Made by a program: the position numbers and the translations under genes
Shown here: positions 1 to 8,163 of the stretch, piece after piece
Layout: each line of letters begins with the position of its first letter
Numbering within the stretch: the first letter of the stretch is position 1
Source: Levilactobacillus fujinensis
GTDB lineage: Bacteria; Bacillota; Bacilli; Lactobacillales; Lactobacillaceae
Reading direction: 5' to 3'
DNA length: 41,251 nucleotides
Assembly (NCBI RefSeq): GCF_003946335.1
Contig: NZ_RHNX01000027.1
Coordinates: 1-41,251 of the forward strand
Notes under the pieces: generated by a model
Databases searched by the model: none
What the model was told of the DNA's origin: nothing
What the model saw: the letters and a program-made list of their open reading frames with translations, nothing else

Positions 1-127
1 TTAACCCCAGTCGAGTATTGTCAGAAGATGCTAGTTGCCTAGGTTAGAAAAGTGTCTAACATTTTGCTTGCACTTCATCTTTTCCGGCTTACATCGTGGG
101 ACGACCTGGAAGACGCCTGATTTTGGC

Positions 128-282
128 GGCTTTCAGGCGAGCTGGAAGCCCGTCCTTTGGCTGGAGGCGTTCCCCACAGCAAGCGGAATCCCTGGCGGCC
201 GGAGTGCGGCTGTTTTCACTAATTTAGCCGTGATAATTCCTACTGTCACAAGAGTAACGCAAACATTTTGGCTTTCAGTTTA
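128..282 (+). repeat. Dispersed repeat family B, copy 1 (MITE-like)
   Basis: This stretch, starting GGCTTTCAGGCGAG, is closely repeated at 5186-5341, and its right end (198-278) recurs in reverse complement at 24946-25027. It lies directly downstream of the MFS transporter gene, and no other terminator is visible for that gene. The left part of the element may reach about position 40, where a diverged inverted arm can be made out. No transposase is encoded. The 82-residue open frame across it is not credible, because the repeat itself explains the sequence. Bases 1-40 hold nothing I recognise. Confidence 0.75.
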
Positions 283-293
283 ATTCCTTAAAA

Positions 294-1574
294 CTACTTA
301 ACATCCTTAATGAAGATAATCAAGATAGACCCAATGATCGCCATCGCACAGGCCAGAGGGAAGATACCGTGATAACCCACCATACCAATGATTGCAGCCG
401 AGAAGATTGGACCAAAGACCTGGCCACCATTATTAGCCATATTCAGCAAACCTAGGTCTTTAGCAGCCGTTTTAGCATCGGGCAAAACTTCAATGTTTAA
501 GGCTTGATCAACGGAATTATACATCCCCATACCAATCCCAACAACTGCCGCATAAACTAACATAATCCACGGTTTTGTTGAAAACATTGGAACCAACGAG
601 CCAATCGCGACCAACCCACCAGCAAGAATAACCGGCATTTTCCGGCGACCAATCTTATCGGAAATTGGTCCGGCAAAGATGCACAGGATAATCGCCGTGG
701 TCATCAGAATCATTGAGATCATCGTCACGTAACTTTGTAGCGTTCCCCCATGTAATTTAATATAATCGGTCAAAATATAGAGCTGATAACCAGAGATAGC
801 AAATGACGCAGTCTGGATACACAATTTTCCGAAAAGCGCCAAGTAGAAATCATGTGCCCCCTTCGTTGGGAACGCAAAGTTTTGCGAGAAATTCTTCATG
901 GTAATCTGATCAACTGGCATGTCCTTAGTTGATTTTTCATGCAAAATCAAGCCAGCAATAGGACCTGACAGTAGGGTCAAGCCGGCCATAACCATAAATC
1001 CAGTATACGGCACTGGTAAGAACAAAGAAGCGAAGGCTTGCCCACCATACTGTCCAGCTGCTGAGCCTAAAGCGTAGACACTGGAAATGGTTCCCCGGTA
1101 CTTTGGAGAAGTCCGGTCGGCAATGACGGCAATCAGTGGTGCCACGATCATGTTTAAGAAAATCATGTAGACACTGTCTGATAAAACGACTTGCCAGATT
1201 GCCGTACATTTGCCCCAGAACAGGATGACGACGGCCGTCCCGACAGACCCCCAGACAATCCAAGGTGTCCGCCGCCCCCACTTAGAACGTGTCCGGTCAG
1301 ACAGGGCCCCTTCAATGATGTTGGCAATCGTTGAGACGATCATTGCGACCGTTGACATTAACGCAATCGCTTGCGTTTTCGAACCAGGGTCAATTCGCGC
1401 AACCTGTTGGGGAACTAACACCCCAACTAAGGCTAAGTAAGGTCCTAACCAGAGGACGACCCCAATTGCAAGTGCAACGGCAGTGCGGACGGGAAACTTC
1501 TTTTGTTGCACGTCATTTGGCGTCTGCCAAGGAAGTAACGCTTTATTATTTATTGTTTTGGATGATGTTGTCAT
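294..1574 (-). CDS. MFS sugar transporter
   Basis: A 426-residue major facilitator with about 12 hydrophobic segments. The loop between helices 2 and 3 reads SDRTRSKWGRRTPW, a charged motif seen in cation-coupled sugar carriers, and the second half repeats it as GPISDKIGRRKMP. It starts 23 bp after the GH42 beta-galactosidase stop, with GAGG 7 nt before ATG, so the two form one operon. The likely role is uptake of the galactoside or oligosaccharide that the GH42 enzyme cleaves. The exact substrate cannot be read from sequence. Expression is probably controlled by the divergent AraC regulator and by CcpA at the promoter near 3.8 kb. Confidence 0.85.
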   Translation of the reverse strand: MTTSSKTINNKALLPWQTPNDVQQKKFPVRTAVALAIGVVLWLGPYLALVGVLVPQQVARIDPGSKTQAIALMSTVAMIVSTIANIIEGALSDRTRSKWGRRTPWIVWGSVGTAVVILFWGKCTAIWQVVLSDSVYMIFLNMIVAPLIAVIADRTSPKYRGTISSVYALGSAAGQYGGQAFASLFLPVPYTGFMVMAGLTLLSGPIAGLILHEKSTKDMPVDQITMKNFSQNFAFPTKGAHDFYLALFGKLCIQTASFAISGYQLYILTDYIKLHGGTLQSYVTMISMILMTTAIILCIFAGPISDKIGRRKMPVILAGGLVAIGSLVPMFSTKPWIMLVYAAVVGIGMGMYNSVDQALNIEVLPDAKTAAKDLGLLNMANNGGQVFGPIFSAAIIGMVGYHGIFPLACAMAIIGSILIIFIKDVK

Positions 1575-1597
1575 ATTTTTTCCTCGTGTCTTTCAAG

Positions 1598-3703
1598 CTA
1601 CTTATTTTCTTTTAAAACGACGACATCCCAAGGCCCAAGGTCGACCTTATGAATTGGTTCAGAAGCATTTAAAGGTGTGCACGCAACTGGCAAGTCAACA
1701 CTGACTGGTTTCCAATTCCAGTTAAAGAGGAAGTGCAACCGTTCGCCATCGCCATTAACAGCTGAGGAATGTGTAACCGTCTCATGACCAGTGACCCATT
1801 TTTCCTTAGGCAATAAGTAATCATAGATTGAAGCAGCTAACTCTTGGTTTGGCACGGTACCCACCATCGTGACTTGACCCTTACCAGACTGATTCGTCGT
1901 GATCAAGGGGAATTGGTTAAAGTGTGGATCGTCACTAGTGGCTAACGTGTGTGCGCCCTGTTCTTCAAGACAATCGATCCATTCCGTAGCAGCCGAGCCT
2001 TCTCGCATTGGCATTGCAGCCGTGCCAATGACCGGAACCGTCCCTTGTAAGTTAGAAAACTCTTGGTAAGACGCACCCGCCTCAGCAACTAACTTGGCAG
2101 GCTTCGTCTCCATCCGGGCACGGGCTAAACTATCCGCATACGTTGACCGGGGGCCAAGGACTAAATGACCGCCAGCAGCAACGTATTGCTGTAGCCAGTC
2201 TAAAAGACCATTCGAGCTGATATAAACACCCACAGCCAATAAGATAGGCGTTTTAGCAGCAAATTTTGCCGGATCTTGTAAAACAGTCCCGTCCGCCAGA
2301 TTAACTAGCTGTGAATCATGGACCAAGTTAACTTGCCGCCCGGAAATGAAAGCACCCTCGTAAAATGCGGAGAGCATGTGATCAAACGCTTCTGGATTTC
2401 GAACCTTATGCGGATCTGAAGTTGCATGCTCTGAAGTATAAGGTTCAAAAGACATACCCCACCGTGACTCAACGGAATACAGAATCGCAACGTCGGCATC
2501 TGGCTTTAAATCGGTAACCGTTGCGCCAGCCGTTTCGAGTTCTTTCCCCAACGCCGCCAGCTCATGGTAAACGCGGCCCGGCTTACGATCGTGTGGAATA
2601 ACACTCCCCCAGTATGTTTCCGTCCCAAAGTGAAGCTGTTGCCATTGCCAGTATTCAATCATTTCAGCCCCACGAGCAATGAATTGCCAAGCAGACTGCC
2701 GCCACTGACCGTGGAATCCGGGATAGTTATCTCCAGCCCCACCGATTGGCCCACCATCAGTTTCGGCAACGTAGTAGGGCTGTTGCTTAACCGCATAGGA
2801 ACGATCCGCTTGTAACGCAATTTGGCTAGGACCCGTTGTAAACCACGGTTTCCCAGGTACTTCTGGGTTAGGCAACCGCATCCCATTTTGCATGTGATAG
2901 TACAAATCAGTTGCGGCAACGTCTAATTGTTTCCCGGAGAGTTCTTCATCGAGTGCATCCCGGCCAAGTGCCAGATTAACTGTAATAAACTGATTGTTTG
3001 GCGCAATCGACTTAATCAATTGACGTTGCCAATGTAATAGATTATCCGTCAGTGAGGCTTGATACCGTCGCCATTCAATATCGTATTGAGGCTGCGCGTT
3101 GCCTTCTGGTTTCCACAAATCATCCCAAGTTGAAAGTTCATGCGACCAGTAGACTAATCCCCATTCCTGATTAAGTTTCTCGACAGTTTGGTATTTATGC
3201 CGCAGATAATCTTTAAAGCCTTCAAAAGCATCGTGCGAATAATTGATAAATAATCCCGGTTCATTATGTAGTTGCCAGCCAATTACTGCAGGATGGGTTG
3301 CATACCGTTCAACGATTTTTTTAATTACCCGCCGCGCGTAAAATTGAAATACAGGATGGCTGAGACTATGTTCTTCCCGTGAGCCGAAGTTATGGGCATT
3401 ACCGGCTTCATCGTGGAGGGCAACCTCTGGGTACTTACGAACGAGCCATTGTGGAATCGCAAAGGTCGGCATGCCAATAATGACCGCAATACCGTTAGCC
3501 TGCGCTTTGTCCAATACCGGCTGTAACCAGTCTAAACTAAATTCGCCATCTTCCGGTTCCCAATGCGACCAGCTCCCCTCACCCACGCGAATAACATTCA
3601 TATGCGCAGCGTGGAGCATCTTAAAATCTTCATCGAGCCTGGGCGTTGGTTGGTATTCATGGTAATAGGCAGCACCAAATAAGATATGTTTTTGATTAGA
3701 CAT
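1598..3703 (-). CDS. Beta-galactosidase, glycoside hydrolase family 42
   Basis: A 701-residue GH42 enzyme of normal family length, which hydrolyses terminal beta-galactosides. The N-terminal barrel (about 1-390) carries the general acid/base in WQLHNEP (Glu148 after Asn147) and the nucleophile in YYVAETDGG (Glu314). A trimerisation-type domain and a beta domain follow. There is no signal peptide, so it acts in the cytoplasm on imported oligosaccharides. The start is supported by AAGAAGG upstream of ATG. It is the first gene of an operon with the MFS transporter and lies divergent from an AraC-type activator. Family and catalysis are well supported. The natural substrate (lactose, galacto-oligosaccharide or plant galactan fragments) is not determined. 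Confidence 0.93.
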   Translation of the reverse strand: MSNQKHILFGAAYYHEYQPTPRLDEDFKMLHAAHMNVIRVGEGSWSHWEPEDGEFSLDWLQPVLDKAQANGIAVIIGMPTFAIPQWLVRKYPEVALHDEAGNAHNFGSREEHSLSHPVFQFYARRVIKKIVERYATHPAVIGWQLHNEPGLFINYSHDAFEGFKDYLRHKYQTVEKLNQEWGLVYWSHELSTWDDLWKPEGNAQPQYDIEWRRYQASLTDNLLHWQRQLIKSIAPNNQFITVNLALGRDALDEELSGKQLDVAATDLYYHMQNGMRLPNPEVPGKPWFTTGPSQIALQADRSYAVKQQPYYVAETDGGPIGGAGDNYPGFHGQWRQSAWQFIARGAEMIEYWQWQQLHFGTETYWGSVIPHDRKPGRVYHELAALGKELETAGATVTDLKPDADVAILYSVESRWGMSFEPYTSEHATSDPHKVRNPEAFDHMLSAFYEGAFISGRQVNLVHDSQLVNLADGTVLQDPAKFAAKTPILLAVGVYISSNGLLDWLQQYVAAGGHLVLGPRSTYADSLARARMETKPAKLVAEAGASYQEFSNLQGTVPVIGTAAMPMREGSAATEWIDCLEEQGAHTLATSDDPHFNQFPLITTNQSGKGQVTMVGTVPNQELAASIYDYLLPKEKWVTGHETVTHSSAVNGDGERLHFLFNWNWKPVSVDLPVACTPLNASEPIHKVDLGPWDVVVLKENK

Positions 3704-3771
3704 AGATATCCTTCTTTCTAAATTCCTTTAAAAAAGTGATAGAATCGCCTGAATTAGCCAAAATAAATTGA

Positions 3772-3839
3772 AAAATGACTTAAATGCCGTTCGTGAAAGC
3801 GCTTTATTTGAACGATTAAAGCGTACCATAAGTCATTTT
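3772..3839. promoter_or_regulatory. Inverted repeat bracketing a cre-like site, GH42/araC divergent promoter
   Basis: Perfect 11-bp inverted arms, AAAATGACTTA (3772-3782) and TAAGTCATTTT (3829-3839), enclose a 46-bp interior containing a cre-like element. Widely spaced arms of this kind suggest a dimeric regulator contacting two half sites. The divergent AraC protein is the natural candidate, but this is inference. Confidence 0.5.
3794..3807. promoter_or_regulatory. cre-like CcpA site
   Basis: TGAAAGCGCTTTAT matches the core of the Firmicutes cre consensus (TGNAANCG...) with its central AGCGCT palindrome, but misses the final conserved C. It sits close to the centre of the inverted repeat 3772-3839, so CcpA and the AraC regulator would compete for or share this DNA. 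A weaker cre-like sequence starts at 3874. Confidence 0.5.
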
Positions 3840-3898
3840 GTGAAAACATATGCGCAGCAGACCCATTATTATCTGAAAACGACTTTTATATCATAAAG

Positions 3899-3925
3899 GT
3901 GCTTTAAATTATCATTAAGTGCTTT
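3899..3925. promoter_or_regulatory. Direct repeat upstream of the araC promoter
   Basis: GTGCTTT occurs at 3899-3905 and again at 3919-3925, a 20-bp period. Such spacing, close to two helical turns, is common for AraC-family half sites. It lies just upstream of the araC -10 region, so autoregulation is possible. Evidence is from spacing only. Confidence 0.3.
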
Positions 3926-3949
3926 TCCAATTCGTTCTCTACATGTAAT

Positions 3950-3958
3950 TGGTATAAT
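3950..3958 (+). promoter_or_regulatory. Extended -10 promoter of the AraC-type regulator
   Basis: TGGTATAAT is an extended -10 element with no convincing -35. An in-frame ATG at 3957 lies inside this -10 box and cannot be translated from this promoter. This decides for the start at 4005, which has AAGGAGG at 3989-3995. Confidence 0.65.
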
Positions 3959-4004
3959 GATCATGGATCAAGAAATCGGTTTCATTTTAAGGAGGCGCTT
4001 AGCT

Positions 4005-5069
4005 ATGCCGAAATTACTGGGTCATGCCCGTCGATTACCAATTATCAACTGGAACTACACTTTTTTTGGCGCCCATTTACAAAATGTCGGTTCGAACTGG
4101 GATTATCCGCAAGAAAGCCACGCTGCATTTGAAATGATCTACGTGGTAAACGGCGTGGAAGGCATCGATTGTGGCCCTTATTCCTATACGCTAGACAAAG
4201 GCGACTTTGCCATTATCTCTCCCGGAACCCTGCACCATGTCTGGGCCATCAACAATCTTACTTATTTCTGTTTTCATTTTGACCTAGACGAGCCAACGTT
4301 CGAAGAGCACTTAATTGCTAATTCTAAAATTGTCTATCATCGTGACGAACCACTCACAAAAGGCATTACAGCTAACATGGACAATATGATCAACCTCCTC
4401 CCACCAGTTTCCGCTACAACGTCTAGCCATGCTGGCCAGGACGAAGAATTGCGTGAGGGGTGGCACCTAGGGGTGAGGCCCGATGAACACTATGATTTTG
4501 CTGATAAAATGAAGTTGCAGTTGTTGCTATCTAATGTCATCTTAGGCCTCTATCAAGGGATTAAGGACACCTCGCACGTCACCAATCTCTCCACAATGCA
4601 ATATGCAAAGATGATTCGTGTCTATATCAAAAAGACCATGCAACGACAAGTTGACCAAGTCATCGCGAATCCTGAGAATATCGAGGCGAACCTAGATAAC
4701 GGTAATATTATCGCCGATATTTGTAGCCAACTTAATTTGAGCATCGGTTATGCTTCTCGGCTATTCAAAACCTACTATGGTTCCTCTCCTAAATCCTACC
4801 TTTCAGATATTAAGAAAGAAATTGCGCAACAGCTCTTACTGAAACCCCAATTTAACATTAATCAAATTGGCACGATTCTTGGCTATAAGAATCCAGCCAA
4901 CTTTAGCCGTCAATTCAAGACATGGACCGGCCTATCGCCAAAACAGTTTCGAACACATAAGGTTAGTCATTTCGTTGATCAACGCTTATTCAGTGAAAAC
5001 TTTAATACCTTCCCTAAGGAAAATATGAACGATGAGGCATTTAAAGAAAATTTCTGGAATTCTATATGA
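4005..5069 (+). CDS. AraC-family transcriptional regulator
   Basis: A 354-residue protein from the ATG behind AAGGAGG; the upstream ATG at 3957 is part of the promoter. The N-terminal ~125 residues form a cupin-like sugar-sensing domain (PGTLHHVWAI, FHFDLDEP). An unusually long linker (about 125-200) follows, then a double helix-turn-helix (IADICSQLNLSIGYASRLFK and INQIGTILGYKNPANFSRQF) and a ~40-residue C-terminal tail. It is divergent from the GH42/MFS operon and most likely activates it in response to a sugar ligand. The inverted arms and direct repeats in the shared promoter region are candidate binding sites. Ligand unknown. Confidence 0.88.
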   Translation: MPKLLGHARRLPIINWNYTFFGAHLQNVGSNWDYPQESHAAFEMIYVVNGVEGIDCGPYSYTLDKGDFAIISPGTLHHVWAINNLTYFCFHFDLDEPTFEEHLIANSKIVYHRDEPLTKGITANMDNMINLLPPVSATTSSHAGQDEELREGWHLGVRPDEHYDFADKMKLQLLLSNVILGLYQGIKDTSHVTNLSTMQYAKMIRVYIKKTMQRQVDQVIANPENIEANLDNGNIIADICSQLNLSIGYASRLFKTYYGSSPKSYLSDIKKEIAQQLLLKPQFNINQIGTILGYKNPANFSRQFKTWTGLSPKQFRTHKVSHFVDQRLFSENFNTFPKENMNDEAFKENFWNSI

Positions 5070-5078
5070 TCTCATTTG

Positions 5079-5350
5079 CTGACATCTAACGAGGTTGAAA
5101 GTCCTAAAACACCTAGTCCGACCGCTGTAACACCAATACTGCGGCTAAAGCTAGGCAACACAGGCCAATCATCGCCTTACCAGCCGGCTTTCAGGCGAGC
5201 CGGAAGCCCGTCCTTTGGCTGGAGGCGTTCCCCATAGCCAGCGGAATCCCTGGCAGCCGGAGTGCGACCATTTCAACAAGTTTAGCGGTGACGATTCTTA
5301 CTGTCACGAGAGCAACACGAATATTTTAACTTTCAACCTTCAGCTGACAT
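5079..5350 (+). repeat. Family B repeat, copy 2, with inverted ends and likely target duplication
   Basis: The element has perfect 11-bp terminal inverted repeats, AGGTTGAAAGT (5093-5103) and ACTTTCAACCT (5329-5339). The imperfect inverted similarity continues inward. The 8-mer GCTGACAT stands on both sides (5079-5086 and 5343-5350), as a target-site duplication would, although a few bases separate it from the inverted repeats. The 5186-5341 part matches copy 1 at 128-282. No protein is encoded, so this is a MITE-like non-autonomous element between the araC stop and the following terminator. Confidence 0.75.
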
Positions 5351-5352
5351 GC

Positions 5353-5407
5353 AAAAAGCACTATCCGTTGGTCTCCCATAACGGGAAACTAACAGATAGT
5401 GCTTTTT
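5353..5407. terminator. Bidirectional terminator between araC and the ydcF-like gene
   Basis: A long hairpin with arms AAAAAGCACTATC and GATAGTGCTTTTT gives a U-tract on either strand. It can end the minus-strand ydcF-like transcript and the plus-strand araC transcript. Confidence 0.85.
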
Positions 5408-5420
5408 AAATTACGGATCT

Positions 5421-6488
5421 CTAATGATACTCCGCCCAGGTCAGAACCAACGTCAACACCAGCATCAATGCAATAGCCACCGCATGCCAGCGCTTGTTCC
5501 CGACGAAAATGGCGATGTATTCCCGCAAAATAGCGTTGGGGAGGAAAAACTTCGCTGTATGGGCACCGATACCGTTCGCTTTTAATCCCGCTTTTCTGGC
5601 AATCATGCCCGCCCGAAAAGTGTGATAGCCGTTGGTAACGAAGGTGACGCGCGGCTTAACGGCGCCACGGCCATCGATAATCTGCTTGGAAAAAATCATA
5701 TTTTCATACGTTGTCTTCGAACGGTCCTCAGCAATCGCATCGGTAACCGGTAGCCCACGCGCCAACGCATATTGACGCATGGCAACCCCTTCCGGAACCG
5801 TTTCGTCGCCACCCTGCCCACCGGAAAAAATGATGATCGGGGCGTGACCAGTCTTCTTCACTTGCTTGTGGTAAAACCGAAGTGCCCGGTCGATTCGCTG
5901 TCCCAGCAGTGGGGAGACCTCGTTACCATTTAACAGGCCCGCACCCAGGACAATCAAATAATCCTGCTTGTATCGCGGATGATTAAATTGATAAATAAAT
6001 AGCATCGTCAAGTAGTTGTAGAACCAGAAGAGCACGTAAAAAATGACCATCGCCGGAAATAAATTTAAGACAGTCGCCACCGGCACGGGCAAGTACAAGG
6101 TCGATAACCGCGTCACAAACGGCGCAATTAAAATCGCAATCCCTAAAAATAGCGTCAACATGTTTGCCAGCGTATGGCTCTCTCGCTTCCAGACAATCCA
6201 CGCGTTCCACAGTAGTAAGAAGGCTTGCAGGGCAAACACGATCCCAATCAGCATCAACAAAATCACGAATAACACAATGCTGATAACAATCAGCCATTTA
6301 TTGTTAGTTCCCAAAATCGTCATGGCCAGCAACGTTAAAAACGAATAGAAAAATAACGAGAACCAAATACCGTTGCCTAAACGACGCTTCTCGATGCCGT
6401 AACTAATGCCAAACACCACACCAAAAAATATCGGAATCAGCCAGCCCAGGTAGTAGACCGCTGGAATATTAAAAATTTCATTTTGCAT
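5421..6488 (-). CDS. YdcF/DUF218-family membrane protein
   Basis: 355 residues. The first ~175 residues hold about five to six hydrophobic segments. The rest is a cytosolic or exposed DUF218 domain with YLIVLGAGLLNG, IIFSGGQGGDE, EGVAMRQYA, DRSKTTYENM and FVTNGYHTFRA, the motifs of the YdcF/SanA/ElyC superfamily. A last hydrophobic segment precedes the C terminus. Members are linked to envelope or peptidoglycan-precursor functions, but the biochemical activity is unsettled. AGGGGAG stands 11 nt before the ATG. It may be preceded in the same transcript by a small candidate membrane gene. Family call firm, function open. Confidence 0.85.
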   Translation of the reverse strand: MQNEIFNIPAVYYLGWLIPIFFGVVFGISYGIEKRRLGNGIWFSLFFYSFLTLLAMTILGTNNKWLIVISIVLFVILLMLIGIVFALQAFLLLWNAWIVWKRESHTLANMLTLFLGIAILIAPFVTRLSTLYLPVPVATVLNLFPAMVIFYVLFWFYNYLTMLFIYQFNHPRYKQDYLIVLGAGLLNGNEVSPLLGQRIDRALRFYHKQVKKTGHAPIIIFSGGQGGDETVPEGVAMRQYALARGLPVTDAIAEDRSKTTYENMIFSKQIIDGRGAVKPRVTFVTNGYHTFRAGMIARKAGLKANGIGAHTAKFFLPNAILREYIAIFVGNKRWHAVAIALMLVLTLVLTWAEYH

Positions 6489-6534
6489 TACACTTTAAAC
6501 TCCCCTAAAACAATTTATTGCTGTCTCATGGTGT

Positions 6535-6753
6535 TCAAACAACCATAATGGTCAACGTAAACACCAGTGAGATTAGCGGCCACGCAACGATTAGTCCCAG
6601 TACGCAAATCCATACTAGCCAAATCAATACATTGAAAGCTAAATCAGAGACGCCTCTAGTTTGTCCGCCGACGCCACAAATACTGACTCGTCGGGCGACC
6701 TGAATGCCAACATCACCCTCGTCAAATTGCGACGGCCACATCCGCAAATGCAA
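6535..6753 (-). CDS. Candidate small membrane protein (72 aa, TTG start)
   Basis: A weakly supported frame. TTG is preceded by AAGGG at about 8 nt, and the last ~35 residues are strongly hydrophobic (DLAFNVLIWLVWICVLGLIV), giving one or two membrane segments. The first half carries a single Cys-Gly pair. In a second frame the upstream bases encode CICGCGRR, so this could be a frameshifted remnant of a zinc-ribbon membrane protein. It ends 46 bp before the ydcF-like gene. I do not recognise a family. Either a real small gene or debris. Confidence 0.3.
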   Translation of the reverse strand: MHLRMWPSQFDEGDVGIQVARRVSICGVGGQTRGVSDLAFNVLIWLVWICVLGLIVAWPLISLVFTLTIMVV

Positions 6754-6866
6754 CGACTCATCCCTTATTCGTCCACAAATAGTCTAAAAATCTCTTGATA
6801 ATTCTAGAATAGCACAGGTAATGTCGCAAGCGATTGTTGAAGCCCCAAAAGTTGTGCTGATTAACG

Positions 6867-6908
6867 CAAAAAAAACGCCCAATCAGCCTAAGCTAATCGG
6901 ACGTTTTT
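6867..6908. terminator. Stem-loop terminator
   Basis: Arms AAAAACGCCCAATCAGC and GCTAATCGGACGTTTTT pair with a few G-U pairs and give T-tracts on both strands. On the minus strand it could end the unknown two-gene operon at 7114-8030. The 6909-7113 gap shows only a short inverted repeat (GTCAC...GTGAC, 6973-6988) and no gene. Confidence 0.7.
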
Positions 6909-7113
6909 ACCACAGCATTCGTTTTACCGAATGGACTTATCTCGGAATCCACATTCCCTCAAAGTCAGACACGTCACAATACGGTGACATATGTGCCCTG
7001 CTGACAAATTCACCTAGCCGCTTGCGCGGACAATTCTTGCAAGCAAGAGTTGCGTGATTTCTCGACTCATCGCATAGAAACAATACTACCACACGTTGGC
7101 CGTTGACACAAGG

Positions 7114-7596
7114 CTATTTCTTCTTAACATCAGTTTCTTCTTTATTCGTTGCCACGGCCTGTAGCTTTTCAATCTGCAGATTTAACCAATCGTGCAGACT
7201 ACCATCGGCCACTGCCGCCTGATCCACATAAGTCGTTGCGGGCGCTAAAGCATCAATACGTAAGCCAGAAACATTGATGTCTGGCGTTTCAATAACCGCG
7301 TAGACGTTCAAATCGGCCGTGTCATCGGTGTCCATAATCTTCCCGATTGTCTTCGTATCTTGTAACGGTAGGTTGATCACGCTCAGTTCCAGCCGCACGG
7401 AAATGTCGGTATCAGTGACCTTCAATTCAGCTTGAGCTAACTGGTCGGCACCGATTTGTTCGCGAATAAATGCTGCCAGTGGCGCCATGAGCCCATCTGG
7501 ATCGGCAAAAAAAGCTTTTTCGGTGGTGTCCGCTGTGAAATGTTGAATTTCATCGGCTGCGACTGCGTCAATAAACGTTTGAATTTCTCGTTTCAT
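7114..7596 (-). CDS. Hypothetical acidic cytosolic protein
   Basis: 160 residues, acidic, with no signal peptide, membrane segment or motif I recognise. The predicted pattern is an N-terminal helical part (about 1-55), a central beta-rich part with many Asp/Thr residues, and a lysine-rich tail. GAGGTG stands 6-7 nt before ATG. It follows the four-helix membrane protein gene by 17 bp and is surely cotranscribed with it, so the two may act together. I do not recognise a family and assign no function. Confidence 0.7.
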   Translation of the reverse strand: MKREIQTFIDAVAADEIQHFTADTTEKAFFADPDGLMAPLAAFIREQIGADQLAQAELKVTDTDISVRLELSVINLPLQDTKTIGKIMDTDDTADLNVYAVIETPDINVSGLRIDALAPATTYVDQAAVADGSLHDWLNLQIEKLQAVATNKEETDVKKK

Positions 7597-7613
7597 TCGT
7601 TACACCTCATTTT

Positions 7614-8030
7614 CTAGTGATTAAATCGTTTCCGGTCTGCCCGGTCCTGTTGTTTCTTTCGCAAGCGTAATGCCAGGACCAACCAGTAGGCGTTGCCCCA
7701 CATCAGAGCGAGGCTGAAAGCTGACATCAATAGTTTGATCATGATGCTGGCGCCACTGTCGCTCCACATGTTGAACAGCACGCTAATCGGCGACAACGTG
7801 TACAGGGCAATGACCAATCCCATGAAATAAAATGATGGCTTCCAGTTCAGTGCTGCCATCACGATTGGAATCATGTATAAGATGACCGCAATCAGTGTGG
7901 TATGCCAAAATTCCGTCATCGTCATCTGGACGTTCGCACTGTGAACAAAGGATTGGGACATTAAAAAATTAATGGCAATAAAGCCGAACATGGACACGAT
8001 GGCCCAGGCAATCACGTTACGATCTCTCAT
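7614..8030 (-). CDS. Hypothetical four-helix membrane protein
   Basis: 138 residues with four clear hydrophobic segments (about 7-25, 43-60, 66-85 and 98-122) and a basic C-terminal tail rich in Lys/Arg/Gln. AAGGAG precedes ATG by 10 nt. It is the first gene of a pair with the acidic protein downstream. No good promoter fits in the 34 bp between this start and the upstream lplA terminator, so it may depend on read-through of, or a promoter overlapping, that hairpin. Family not recognised. Confidence 0.7.
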   Translation of the reverse strand: MRDRNVIAWAIVSMFGFIAINFLMSQSFVHSANVQMTMTEFWHTTLIAVILYMIPIVMAALNWKPSFYFMGLVIALYTLSPISVLFNMWSDSGASIMIKLLMSAFSLALMWGNAYWLVLALRLRKKQQDRADRKRFNH

Positions 8031-8064
8031 TTTAAAATAAACTCCTTAATAATTTCCTAAAATA

Positions 8065-8093
8065 AAAAACGCGGTCACACTGACCACGTTTTA
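8065..8093 (-). terminator. Terminator of lplA
   Basis: Arms ACGCGGTCA and TGACCACGT with a 3-nt loop, followed on the minus strand by a T-run. It ends the lipoate ligase transcript and lies immediately upstream of the next minus-strand operon. Confidence 0.85.
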
Positions 8094-8163
8094 GTCAAGT
8101 TCCTCTTCTATTTTAACTTATTCCAGGCCGAAAATCAGCTAATCACCGAAAACTAACGGGAAA

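Noticed and set aside
35-283. 82-residue open frame at the window start
   Set aside because: It lies across family B copy 1, has no ribosome site, and the repeat occurs elsewhere without preserving the frame.
6973-6988. Operator GTCAC-N6-GTGAC
   Set aside because: A single short dyad with no promoter or gene start beside it; kept only as a remark in the nearby terminator entry.
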